This document shows, piece by piece, positions 1 to 5,337 of a stretch of 9,199 nt of DNA. The position numbers and the translations under genes were made by a program. Location of the stretch: NCBI GenBank assembly GCA_003105285.1, contig PQAN01000451.1, forward strand, positions 1-9,199. The letters run 5' to 3'. This DNA comes from Methylocystaceae bacterium. Its GTDB lineage: Bacteria > Pseudomonadota > Alphaproteobacteria > Rhizobiales > Beijerinckiaceae. The notes below the pieces were generated by a model. That model did not search any database. It was not told the origin of the DNA and saw nothing but the letters and a program-made list of their open reading frames with translations. Numbering within the stretch: the stretch's first letter is position 1; every line of letters begins with the position of its first letter.

Positions 1-135
1 CTCATAGTCTGCGAGCGCGGCGTCGCCGGCCTCGAGAAAGCGCTCGCGCAGCCTCTGCCGGTGGCCGTGAAAATGCGGAGCGTCCTCGCGCAGGCCCTTG
101 GCCTCTTCCGCCTTGGGGGCCTCGCGCTTGCTCAC
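1..135 (-). CDS. radC: RadC family (JAB/MPN domain) protein, N-terminal fragment
   Basis: Only the first 45 codons lie in the window; the rest is off the left edge. The visible peptide has a charged Lys/Glu/Ala leader, then HFHGHRQRLRERFLEAG at about residues 21-37, then LADYE. This is the characteristic start of RadC proteins, just before their helix-hairpin-helix-like region. The metal-binding JAB domain that defines the family is not visible. RadC was long called a DNA repair protein, but its real role is unclear. The start is GTG at 133-135, overlapping the map stop codon by 4 bp (GTGA), so translation is probably coupled to map. The map-radC order is common in alphaproteobacteria and supports the call. 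Confidence is limited only by the truncation. Confidence 0.85.
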   Translation of the reverse strand, partial: MSKREAPKAEEAKGLREDAPHFHGHRQRLRERFLEAGDAALADYE

Positions 136-974
136 GGCGCGGCGGCGGGCGCCGCCTGCGTCGGATGGTCGAGCCCCGCCGGAGAGGCGGTGAAGATTTC
201 GACGCCGGTCTCCGTCACGCCGAGCGAATGCTCGAACTGCGCCGACAGCGAGCGATCGCGGGTGACGGCGGTCCAGCCGTCGGAGAGAATCTTCACCTGC
301 GGCCGGCCGAGATTGATCATCGGCTCGATGGTGAAGAACATGCCGGCGCGCAATTCGACGCCCTGGCCGCGCACGCCATAGTGCAGGATGTTGGGCTCGT
401 CGTGGAACAGGCGGCCGAGTCCGTGGCCGCAGAAGTCCCGCACCACCGAGCAGCGCTCGCCCTCCGCATAATGCTGGATGGCCGCGCCGATGTCGCCGGT
501 CGTCGCGCCGGGCTTCACGGCGGCGATGCCGCGCATCAGCGATTCATAGGTGACATCGATGAGCCGCTGGGCGCGGCGGGGGATCTCGCCCACCGCGAAC
601 ATGCGGCTCGAATCGCCATGCCAGCCGTCGACGATGAAGGTCACGTCGATATTGACGATGTCGCCCTCGCGCAGCGGCTTGTTGTCGGGGATGCCGTGGC
701 AGACGACATGATTGATGGAGGTGCAGATCGATTTGCGATAGCCGCGATAGTCGAGCGGCGCCGGATAAATGCCGTGGGACATCGCGAAGTCGAAGACGAG
801 ATCGTCGAGGGCCTGCGTCGTGACGCCCGGCCGGACATGCGGAACGAGCATGTCGAGCGCCTCCGCCGTCAGCCTGCCGGCGCGGCGCATCGCGTCGAAT
901 TCCTCCGGCCCATGGAGTTTGATCTGGCCGCTCTTGCGCCCAGAGCCCGCGAGGCGGGACTCGACGAACGTCAT
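132..974 (-). CDS. map: type I methionine aminopeptidase
   Basis: Removes the initiator methionine from nascent cytoplasmic proteins (EC 3.4.11.18). The 280-residue protein has the full pita-bread-fold signature. The five metal ligands are D110 (NIDVT), D121 (HGDSS), H184 (CGHGLG), E217 (FTIEPM) and E248 (QFEHS). H93 (CHGIPD) and H191 (FHDEPN) match the conserved catalytic-pocket histidines. About 20 residues precede the usual type I start (IKLHGPEEFDAMRRAG), and an Ala/Pro-rich tail follows residue 262, so it is slightly longer than E. coli Map but has no zinc-finger extension. The ATG at 972-974 has the purine-rich GGAAGAGCGAAAGG immediately upstream. It is first in an apparent map-radC operon, with its stop overlapping the radC start. 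Nothing is broken or missing. Confidence 0.97.
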   Translation of the reverse strand: MTFVESRLAGSGRKSGQIKLHGPEEFDAMRRAGRLTAEALDMLVPHVRPGVTTQALDDLVFDFAMSHGIYPAPLDYRGYRKSICTSINHVVCHGIPDNKPLREGDIVNIDVTFIVDGWHGDSSRMFAVGEIPRRAQRLIDVTYESLMRGIAAVKPGATTGDIGAAIQHYAEGERCSVVRDFCGHGLGRLFHDEPNILHYGVRGQGVELRAGMFFTIEPMINLGRPQVKILSDGWTAVTRDRSLSAQFEHSLGVTETGVEIFTASPAGLDHPTQAAPAAAP

Positions 975-1009
975 CCTTTCGCTCTTCCGTTGGTGTTTCC
1001 CTGGAGACC

Positions 1010-1037
1010 CTTATAAGTTAAGCCGTTGACGCCGCAA
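1010..1037 (-). promoter_or_regulatory. candidate sigma-70 promoter for map-radC
   Basis: Reading the minus strand, TTGCGG (1037-1032) and TATAAG (1015-1010) are separated by 16 nt. The -10 matches TATAAT at five of six positions; the -35 matches three of six. Transcription would start near 1003 and leave about a 30-nt leader before the map ATG. The call rests on motif and spacing only. Confidence 0.4.
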
Positions 1038-1046
1038 AGCAAGATA

Positions 1047-1093
1047 CGAAGGGCCCGAGACGAGCCCGAGGCTCGAGGGGACGGAACCCTTCG
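1047..1093. repeat. hairpin-containing palindrome in the map/cinA-like spacer
   Basis: A 6-bp perfect hairpin, CGAGCC-CGA-GGCTCG (1061-1075), is flanked by a second pairing, CGAAGGG (1047-1053) with CCCTTCG (1087-1093). The sequence CGAGAC just before the hairpin and GAGGGGACGG just after resemble the linkers of the palindromic repeats at 2450-2507 and 5163-5231. It could be a decayed member of that family, but the outer stem is short and offset, so the resemblance is weak. Confidence 0.4.
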
Positions 1094-1124
1094 GTTCGAG
1101 CTGGCCATCGCCGGGGGTTCCGTC
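1080..1124. promoter_or_regulatory. 10-bp perfect inverted repeat over the cinA-like promoter
   Basis: GACGGAACCC (1080-1089) is repeated in inverse orientation as GGGTTCCGTC (1115-1124), with a 25-nt centre. The right arm ends at the first base of the candidate -10 hexamer of the downstream gene, and the candidate -35 lies between the arms. Because it is upstream of the predicted transcription start, it would act as DNA (a possible operator), not as an RNA attenuator. Arm spacing of 35 nt centre to centre is wide for one dimer but could suit cooperative binding. No binding protein is implied by the sequence. Confidence 0.35.
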
Positions 1125-1129
1125 ATAAT
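1101..1129 (+). promoter_or_regulatory. candidate promoter for the cinA-like gene and gpt
   Basis: CTGGCC (1101-1106) and CATAAT (1124-1129) are 17 nt apart. The -10 matches five of six consensus positions, the -35 three of six. Initiation near 1136 would give a leader of about 24 nt that includes the Shine-Dalgarno AGGGA at 1147-1151. Confidence 0.4.
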
Positions 1130-1159
1130 CTTTGCGACAAAAAGCCAGGGACGGGCTCG

Positions 1160-1912
1160 ATGGAGCAGAATGGGAACATCACCGCCGCCGTTCTCGTCAT
1201 CGGCGACGAAATCCTCTCGGGCCGCACGCAGGACCAGAACACGAGCTATATCGCCAGATATCTCGGCGAGATCGGCGTCGAGCTGCGCGAGGCGCGCGTC
1301 GTGCCCGACGTCACGGAGGAAATCGTCGCTGCCGTCGACGCGCTGCGCCGCCGCTACACTTACGTCCTCACCACCGGCGGCATCGGTCCGACGCATGACG
1401 ACATCACCGCCGACGCCATCGCAGCGGCTTTCGGGGTGGAGATCGACGAGGACCCGCGCGCCGTCGCGATGCTGCTCGAGCGAATCAAGCCGGAGGATTT
1501 GAACGCGGCCCGGCGGCGCATGGCGCGCATACCGAAGGGCGCCGAGCTGATCGAGAACGTCATTTCCAAGGCCCCCGGCTTCATGATCGGCAATGTCATC
1601 GTCATGGCGGGCGTGCCGATCATCATGCAGGCGATGCTCGACGCCGCCGCGGGACGGCTGGCGAGAGGCGCGAAAGTGCTGGTCGCGACGGTCGACGCCG
1701 ACAGCCTTCCGGAAGGGCGCTACGCGGCCGATCTGTCGAAGATCGCCGAGGCGCACGAGAAAGTGACGATCGGCTCCTATCCGTCCTTTTCGAGCGCCGG
1801 CGTGCGCAATCAGATCGTCCTGCGCAGCCGCGACGCCGACGAGCTGGAGCGCGCGGCCGGGGCCGTGCGGTCGCTGATCGCGCGATTGTCGGCGAATGGA
1901 ACGCCCATCTGA
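1160..1912 (+). CDS. stand-alone CinA N-terminal / MoCF-type (molybdopterin-binding-like) protein
   Basis: A 250-residue cytoplasmic protein of the COG1058 type. Residues 8-20 (TAAVLVIGDEILS) followed by GRTQDQNTSYIA, and the loop TTGGIGPTHDDIT (71-83), are the family's nucleotide-binding motifs. MAGVPIIMQAML (149-160) corresponds to the usual LPGVP-x-EM segment, and SYPSFSS...VRNQIVLRS (207-223) is the typical C-terminal strand pair. Full-length CinA carries a PncC nicotinamide-nucleotide amidase domain after about residue 250; here it is absent and the gene simply stops, which is usual for many alphaproteobacterial copies. Related domains hydrolyse ADP-ribose or FAD, so a dinucleotide pyrophosphatase is plausible, but the substrate cannot be read from sequence. 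The ATG has AGGGA 8 nt upstream. gpt begins 23 nt downstream, so the two are probably cotranscribed. Confidence 0.88.
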   Translation: MEQNGNITAAVLVIGDEILSGRTQDQNTSYIARYLGEIGVELREARVVPDVTEEIVAAVDALRRRYTYVLTTGGIGPTHDDITADAIAAAFGVEIDEDPRAVAMLLERIKPEDLNAARRRMARIPKGAELIENVISKAPGFMIGNVIVMAGVPIIMQAMLDAAAGRLARGAKVLVATVDADSLPEGRYAADLSKIAEAHEKVTIGSYPSFSSAGVRNQIVLRSRDADELERAAGAVRSLIARLSANGTPI

Positions 1913-1923
1913 GCCGAAAGACG

Positions 1924-1929
1924 AGGAGG
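1924..1929 (+). promoter_or_regulatory. Shine-Dalgarno that fixes the TTG start of gpt
   Basis: AGGAGG, a perfect anti-16S match, sits 6 nt before the TTG at 1936. No ATG or GTG in the gpt frame occurs between the preceding stop codon (1910-1912) and the conserved N-terminus, so this site and the TTG define the start. Confidence 0.8.
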
Positions 1930-1935
1930 CGCGCG

Positions 1936-2427
1936 TTGACGCTCGAGGACAAGGCTTTCCCCGTCTCCTGGGACGCGTTCCATCGCGACGCGCGCGCGCT
2001 GGCGTGGCGGCTGTCGGCGATCGGCGGCTTCTCGGCGATCGTCGCGGTGACGCGCGGCGGACTGGTGCCGGCCGGCATCGTCGCGCGGGAGCTCGGCATC
2101 AGGGTGATCGAGACGATTTGCGTCGCGAGCTATCATGAGGAAAATCTGCGCGGCGAGGTCGAGGTGCTGAAGCCGCTGTCGGAGACGATTTTGTCCCGCC
2201 CGAGCGAGGAGGTGCTGATCATCGACGATCTCGTCGACACCGGCGCGACCGCCAGAGTGGTTCGAGAACTCCTGCCGAAGGCGCATTTCGCCACCGTCTA
2301 CGCCAAGCCGCAGGGCCGTCCCCTGGTCGACACCTTCGTCACCGAGGTCTCGCAGGATACGTGGATTTTCTTCCCCTGGGACACGGGGCTCAGTTTCCAG
2401 GCGCCGATCGCCAAAGGCGGGGCGTGA
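1936..2427 (+). CDS. gpt: xanthine-guanine phosphoribosyltransferase
   Basis: Transfers the phosphoribosyl group of PRPP to xanthine or guanine (EC 2.4.2.22) in cytoplasmic purine salvage. The 163-residue protein aligns by eye with E. coli Gpt along its length: VSWDAFHRDARALAWRL (10-26), AVTRGGLVPAGIVARELGI (37-55, the PPi loop), the PRPP motif IIDDLVDTGATA (95-106) with acidic pair D97-D98, KAHFATVYAKPQGRPLVDTF (115-134) and QDTWIFFPWD (140-149, purine-binding end). Length is typical for the family and no key residue is missing. The start is TTG, forced by a perfect AGGAGG 6 nt upstream and the lack of alternatives. It follows the CinA-like gene by 23 nt, probably in one transcript. The weak start may lower expression. 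Confidence 0.95.
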   Translation: MTLEDKAFPVSWDAFHRDARALAWRLSAIGGFSAIVAVTRGGLVPAGIVARELGIRVIETICVASYHEENLRGEVEVLKPLSETILSRPSEEVLIIDDLVDTGATARVVRELLPKAHFATVYAKPQGRPLVDTFVTEVSQDTWIFFPWDTGLSFQAPIAKGGA

Positions 2428-2449
2428 CCGGCTCTCTTCCGCCGCAAGC

Positions 2450-2507
2450 GGACGTCCCCGTCCTTTTGGGACGCCGCCTGCGGCGGCTCCTCGGGACGAG
2501 GACATCC
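2450..2507. repeat. palindromic REP-like element, copy 1
   Basis: Outer arms 2450-2464 and 2493-2507 pair over 15 positions with two G-T wobbles and one mismatch. Inside is the hairpin GCCGCC-TGC-GGCGGC (2473-2487), joined by an 8-nt linker (TTTGGGAC) on the left and TCCTC on the right. Positions 2443-2509 are similar (roughly 85% by eye, one 3-nt gap) to the reverse complement of 5098-5161. It lies 22 bases after the gpt stop and could slow or end that transcript, but there is no T-tract. Bases 2428-2577 hold no gene besides this element and the tRNA promoter region. Confidence 0.8.
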
Positions 2508-2539
2508 TTCCCCCGATCGCCGTGGGCTTCTCGCAGCTC

Positions 2540-2568
2540 TTGCTCGCGCGCGTTTGTGGCGCTAACCC
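2540..2568 (+). promoter_or_regulatory. possible tRNA-Leu promoter
   Basis: TTGCTC (2540-2545) and TAACCC (2563-2568) are 17 nt apart. The spacing to the mature tRNA 5' end at 2578 would leave only a few nucleotides of leader. The -10 is a poor match, so this is tentative; the tRNA could also be processed from a gpt readthrough transcript. Confidence 0.25.
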
Positions 2569-2577
2569 TCGCGACAG

Positions 2578-2664
2578 GCGGACGTGGCGAAATCGGTAGA
2601 CGCAAGGGACTTAAAATCCCTCGGGGTTATCCCCATGCGGGTTCGACCCCCGCCGTCCGCACCA
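2578..2664 (+). tRNA. tRNA-Leu (anticodon TAA)
   Basis: An 87-nt class II tRNA with an encoded 3' CCA. The acceptor stem is GCGGACG (2578-2584) with CGTCCGC (2654-2660), discriminator A2661, then CCA 2662-2664. The D loop contains AATCGGTAGA. The anticodon stem AGGGA/TCCCT (2605-2609/2617-2621) encloses loop CTTAAAA with anticodon TAA at 2612-2614, reading UUA and UUG codons. The long variable arm GGGG-TTAT-CCCC (2623-2634) is typical of leucine tRNAs. The T arm is GCGGG-TTCGACC-CCCGC (2637-2653). All stems pair fully. UUA is rare in GC-rich genomes, so demand for it should be low. It is convergent with the M48 peptidase gene. Confidence 0.97.
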
Positions 2665-2677
2665 GCGCCGTCGGCGC
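2665..2677. terminator. short GC hairpin between convergent tRNA-Leu and M48 gene
   Basis: GCGCC-GTC-GGCGC is a perfect 5-bp stem starting at the base after the tRNA CCA and ending 4 bases before the M48 stop codon on the other strand. Its place suggests a shared bidirectional stop signal, but neither side has a T-run, so intrinsic termination is uncertain. Confidence 0.25.
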
Positions 2678-2681
2678 CGCC

Positions 2682-3749
2682 TCAGTCGCAAATTTTCTTC
2701 AGCGCCGTCCATTCGTCGTCTGCGAGCAGCGGCGGCCCCGTCTCTCCCTTGTCCGCGCCGGCGAGCGCGGCGAGGCGGTCCTCGCTCAAAGGATGATCGT
2801 GCAAGAGGCCGAAATCGCTTTTTTGCGAGCCGGTGATGCGAAGCAGTAGCGCGCCCATCGGCGCGGCGGGGCGTCCGAGCCGGGCGAGCAATTGGGCGGC
2901 GAAGGCGTCCGCCCGCGATTCCGTCTCGCGCGAATGCGCCGCCCCGAGCAGCGCGCGGCTCGCGAAAATCAGCGCTCCCGCTCCGCTCACGTCGCCGAAC
3001 AGGAGCCCCGCCAGATAGGAGGTCCCGCCGTCGGCGATCATCTTGCGCAGATGATCGCGGTGGCGCAGATGGCCGAGCTCATGCGCCAGCACGCCGGCGA
3101 TCTCGTCGGGCGTCTCGGCTTTGGCGAGCAGCGCCGAGAACAGATAGACCTTGCCGCCGGGCAGAGCGAAGGCGTTCGGAATATTCGAGGAGACCGTCTC
3201 GATCCTCGCCGCGGAGGCGAGGCTGGCGACGCTCTGCAGGCGCGCGGATAATTTGTTCAGCGCCGCGACGCCGTTTGTCGCGCGGCATGTCCGGCCGGGA
3301 AAGATCGCCCGCAACTGCTTGTCGGCGGCGTCGCCGAGGCGTTTCTCCCAAGACGCTGGAATGAGCGGCGTGAGCCGATCGGCGGCGTAAGGGATGCCGA
3401 ACCAGATCATGCCGACGATCGCCGTCGTCGCGGCGAGCGACCAGAGGATGATCGGCCTCGTCGCGGCGCGGCGGCTCTCATGTCCGGACAGGAACCTGCA
3501 GCGCGCCCGAATCTCGGCGGAAAGTCGCGCGTCGCGCAGTTCGAGTCGCGCGAGCTCGGGCGCGGATGCGGCCGTCAACCGCAGCGCTCCATCAGGCGCG
3601 TCGACGCGGCGAATATCGTCATAGGCCCAAACGGCGACCGTTGCGCCGTCTTCGGCGATCTCCAGCGTCTCGCTGAAAGCCAGGGTCACGCGCCGCTTCT
3701 TGCTGCTCCGACCGTCGAAGAAGATCGTCTCGTCGCCGGACGCCGTCAT
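2682..3749 (-). CDS. membrane-anchored M48 family zinc metallopeptidase
   Basis: A 355-residue protein. Residues 1-90 form a soluble, beta-rich N-terminal region (FFDGRSSKKRRVTLAF, then ARLELRDARLSAEIRAR), which I recall as a separate small domain seen in this M48 subfamily. One transmembrane segment spans about 99-120. The peptidase domain follows: the HExxH zinc site is VLAHELGHLRH (H223, E224, H227), the third ligand is E277 in SRETESRADAF, and LLHDHPLSEDRLAAL (316-330) is the family's late HP motif. Such enzymes cut misfolded or membrane proteins; the substrate here is unknown. A hydrophobic stretch at about 244-271 may be a second membrane contact. It starts 11 nt after the DUF898 gene, with GGAAGG just before the ATG, so the two form an operon. 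It is not HtpX, which has a different N-terminal membrane layout. Confidence 0.9.
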   Translation of the reverse strand: MTASGDETIFFDGRSSKKRRVTLAFSETLEIAEDGATVAVWAYDDIRRVDAPDGALRLTAASAPELARLELRDARLSAEIRARCRFLSGHESRRAATRPIILWSLAATTAIVGMIWFGIPYAADRLTPLIPASWEKRLGDAADKQLRAIFPGRTCRATNGVAALNKLSARLQSVASLASAARIETVSSNIPNAFALPGGKVYLFSALLAKAETPDEIAGVLAHELGHLRHRDHLRKMIADGGTSYLAGLLFGDVSGAGALIFASRALLGAAHSRETESRADAFAAQLLARLGRPAAPMGALLLRITGSQKSDFGLLHDHPLSEDRLAALAGADKGETGPPLLADDEWTALKKICD

Positions 3750-3760
3750 GGAGCCTTCCG

Positions 3761-4993
3761 TCAGAAGCCGACGACATCGAGACTATCGGCGAAGCCTTCG
3801 CCGAGCGCATTCGCCGTGCTCGCGCGCGCGGCGACGTTTTCGGCGGTCTCGAGGTCGAACGCCGTCAGCGAGGCGAGCACGAGCTTCCAGATGCGCTGCG
3901 TGAGATAGATACGCGAGAGGACGCCGAGCGCCAGAAATGTCGTGAGGTAGAGGATGATCCAGGCGGCGAGCACAGGGAGCGGCGGAAGCGCTCCCGAACC
4001 CGCGCGCGGGATCACGAATCCCGCCGCGGACAATAGGCTGGTGACGAGCCCCGCCACTAGTCCGGCTGCGACCAGGACGAGGACGCAAACGAAGCCGAAC
4101 TGCAGATAATTGGCGAGAAGCGACGTCGTCGAGAGGTTCGACGTGACGCGAATCTCGCCGATGCGCAACCCCTCCAGCCACCATCTCCATTGGGCGGCTT
4201 TGAAGGCGGCGTAGAGCGTCGGATAGAGGAAGAGAAGGATGGGGATGCCGACGAGGGACAACGCTCCGGCGGCGTCGGCGCCCTTCGAGGCGGCGACAGC
4301 CGCGATCGCTGGAAACAACAAGGCTGTCGCCCATATCCACCAAGCGTTCTTTAGGAATCGGCCGGCCTCGCCCACGAAATCGCCCGTGAGATCGCCGTAG
4401 AAGGTATGGCGCATCTTGTAGCGCTCGAGCGCCGCCTCGGCCCATGGCAGCGCCAATCCCAGCGTGACGAGGACGAGGAGGCCCCAGCCGAAGGCGCGCG
4501 CTGCGTAGGCGAGGCCCGAGCCGCTCATTCCAAAGCGCAGTCCGCGCCAGGACGTGCGGTGCAGCCGATAGCGCCGCGCCCGATAGAGGGCGAATTGTCC
4601 GAAGGCGGCGAAGAACAGAAAGAGCGGCAGCGAAGCGAAGGCCTTGTATTGCTCCGCCTCGATTCCGATGAGGAAGTAGAGGAGATAGACGGGCGCCAGA
4701 ATGGCGAGCGCGAAAAAGAAGCCGAACAGCAACTCGCGTCCCGTGCCGAGATATTCGAGCGCGTCGCCGCCGATGATCGTATGCGACCAGAGATGGCGGC
4801 GAATGTCGGTCGCGAGCCAAAAGCGGTAGAAACCCGCCGTGACGAGCTCCAACAGCGCCCCTCTGGTGACGAGGCGGCGAAAGTCGCCATCCTCGCCGGT
4901 GAAGGCGATCGACGGCGCGGCAATCGCGTCTGGCGCGAGAGGGGAGGGGAGCCGAACCTGATCATCGACGAAAATCTGCGGCGTGTCATGCAC
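3761..4993 (-). CDS. DUF898/YjgN family polytopic inner-membrane protein
   Basis: A 410-residue protein from the GTG at 4991-4993. Around residues 28-77, an IAFTGEDGDFRRLVTRG-type segment leads to GFYRFWLATDIRRHLWSHT, and TSWRGLRFGMSGS (147-159) follows; both are hallmarks of the DUF898 (YjgN) family. About seven hydrophobic segments are visible near 90-110, 121-137, 160-183, 217-235, 243-265, 297-321 and 338-361. Its function is unknown. The longest open frame begins at TTG 5021-5023, but that codon lies inside a TATATT -10-like hexamer and has no Shine-Dalgarno, whereas the GTG has AGGCGG 6 nt upstream, so I prefer the GTG. The M48 peptidase gene follows after 11 nt. DUF898 and M48 genes recur as neighbours in Proteobacteria (recalled), which suggests joint envelope work. 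Confidence 0.88.
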   Translation of the reverse strand: MHDTPQIFVDDQVRLPSPLAPDAIAAPSIAFTGEDGDFRRLVTRGALLELVTAGFYRFWLATDIRRHLWSHTIIGGDALEYLGTGRELLFGFFFALAILAPVYLLYFLIGIEAEQYKAFASLPLFLFFAAFGQFALYRARRYRLHRTSWRGLRFGMSGSGLAYAARAFGWGLLVLVTLGLALPWAEAALERYKMRHTFYGDLTGDFVGEAGRFLKNAWWIWATALLFPAIAAVAASKGADAAGALSLVGIPILLFLYPTLYAAFKAAQWRWWLEGLRIGEIRVTSNLSTTSLLANYLQFGFVCVLVLVAAGLVAGLVTSLLSAAGFVIPRAGSGALPPLPVLAAWIILYLTTFLALGVLSRIYLTQRIWKLVLASLTAFDLETAENVAARASTANALGEGFADSLDVVGF

Positions 4994-5021
4994 GTCGAGC
5001 CGCCTTTCGAAATAAAGTCGC

Positions 5022-5051
5022 AATATATCGCCGCACAGTACAAGCTGTTCA
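5022..5051 (-). promoter_or_regulatory. candidate promoter for the DUF898-M48 operon
   Basis: On the minus strand, TGAACA (5051-5046) and TATATT (5027-5022) are 18 nt apart, matching four of six and five of six consensus positions. Initiation near 5015 leaves about a 20-nt leader before the GTG start at 4993. The alternative TTG start at 5023 would fall inside the -10. Confidence 0.4.
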
Positions 5052-5099
5052 GAAGGCGCGCAAGAGTCGTGCGTCGTTCTTCCAGCGCGATCGAGTGAA

Positions 5100-5154
5100 G
5101 GATGTCCTCATCCTGAGCCCGCGAAGCGGGCGTCTCAAAAGGACGAGGACGTCC
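5100..5154. repeat. palindromic REP-like element, copy 2
   Basis: Outer arms 5100-5114 and 5140-5154 pair over 15 positions with one wobble and one A-C mismatch. The inner hairpin is GCCCGC-GAA-GCGGGC (5117-5131). Linkers are GA on the left and GTCTCAAA on the right. It is in the opposite orientation to copies 1 and 3, and its reverse complement matches copy 1 including several flanking bases. It lies in the 344-bp gene-free gap 4994-5337, which otherwise holds only copy 3 and two divergent promoter candidates. Confidence 0.85.
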
Positions 5155-5162
5155 GTTTGCGA

Positions 5163-5231
5163 CGTGTTCCTCTCCTTCGTCCTTCGAGACGGCCTCTTCG
5201 AGGCCTCCTCAGGACGAAGGAGAGGAACACG
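5163..5231. repeat. palindromic REP-like element, copy 3, with a perfect 21-bp outer stem
   Basis: Arms 5163-5183 and 5211-5231 are perfect 21-bp inverted repeats. Inside, linker TCGAGAC (5184-5190), hairpin GGCCTC-TTC-GAGGCC (5191-5205) and linker TCCTC (5206-5210) repeat the plan of copy 1. Only 8 bases separate it from copy 2, which faces the other way, giving an inverted doublet. The outer stem differs from copies 1 and 2 beyond the TCGTCCT/AGGACGA core. Confidence 0.9.
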
Positions 5232-5279
5232 CCTTCACCCGATCGCTCTGCTTGCTTTGCAGCGCGCCGTCGCCTCCGC

Positions 5280-5309
5280 ATGACAGGCGTCTCTCGCGCC
5301 CCATATATT
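5280..5309 (+). promoter_or_regulatory. sigma-70-like promoter for the SDR-dehydratase operon
   Basis: ATGACA (5280-5285) and TATATT (5304-5309), each five of six to consensus, are 18 nt apart. Initiation near 5316 leaves a leader of about 22 nt with the GGGAG ribosome site at 5326-5330, and makes the alternative ATG at 5320 almost leaderless. Confidence 0.55.
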
Positions 5310-5337
5310 TTCGCGTCTCATGCTCGGGAGCGGTTTC

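Noticed and set aside
165..1016. Long open frame antisense to map (283 codons, plus strand)
   Set aside because: It shadows map, which has all metal ligands; the antisense product is Arg/Ala/Asp-rich low-complexity with no recognisable motif, as expected in GC-rich DNA.
1080..1124. The inverted repeat as an RNA attenuator or riboswitch for the cinA-like gene
   Set aside because: It lies upstream of the predicted transcription start (about 1136), so it would not be in the transcript.
971..2505. Two long minus-strand frames (971-1756 and 1810-2505) opposite the cinA-like gene and gpt
   Set aside because: Both run through well-conserved genes on the other strand and show no motifs; they are GC-driven shadows.
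2578..2664. tRNA-Leu as an integration site of a mobile element
   Set aside because: The flanks are a housekeeping salvage gene and a DUF898-M48 pair; I see no integrase, no repeated tRNA 3' end in the window and no shift in composition.
2361..2849. Open frame running through gpt end, palindrome, tRNA-Leu and M48 gene
   Set aside because: It crosses a complete tRNA and two real genes; it cannot be a genuine protein-coding gene.
4406..5098. Antisense frame opposite the DUF898 gene
   Set aside because: Highly charged Glu/Arg composition is simply the reverse reading of hydrophobic codons; no start signal or family resemblance.
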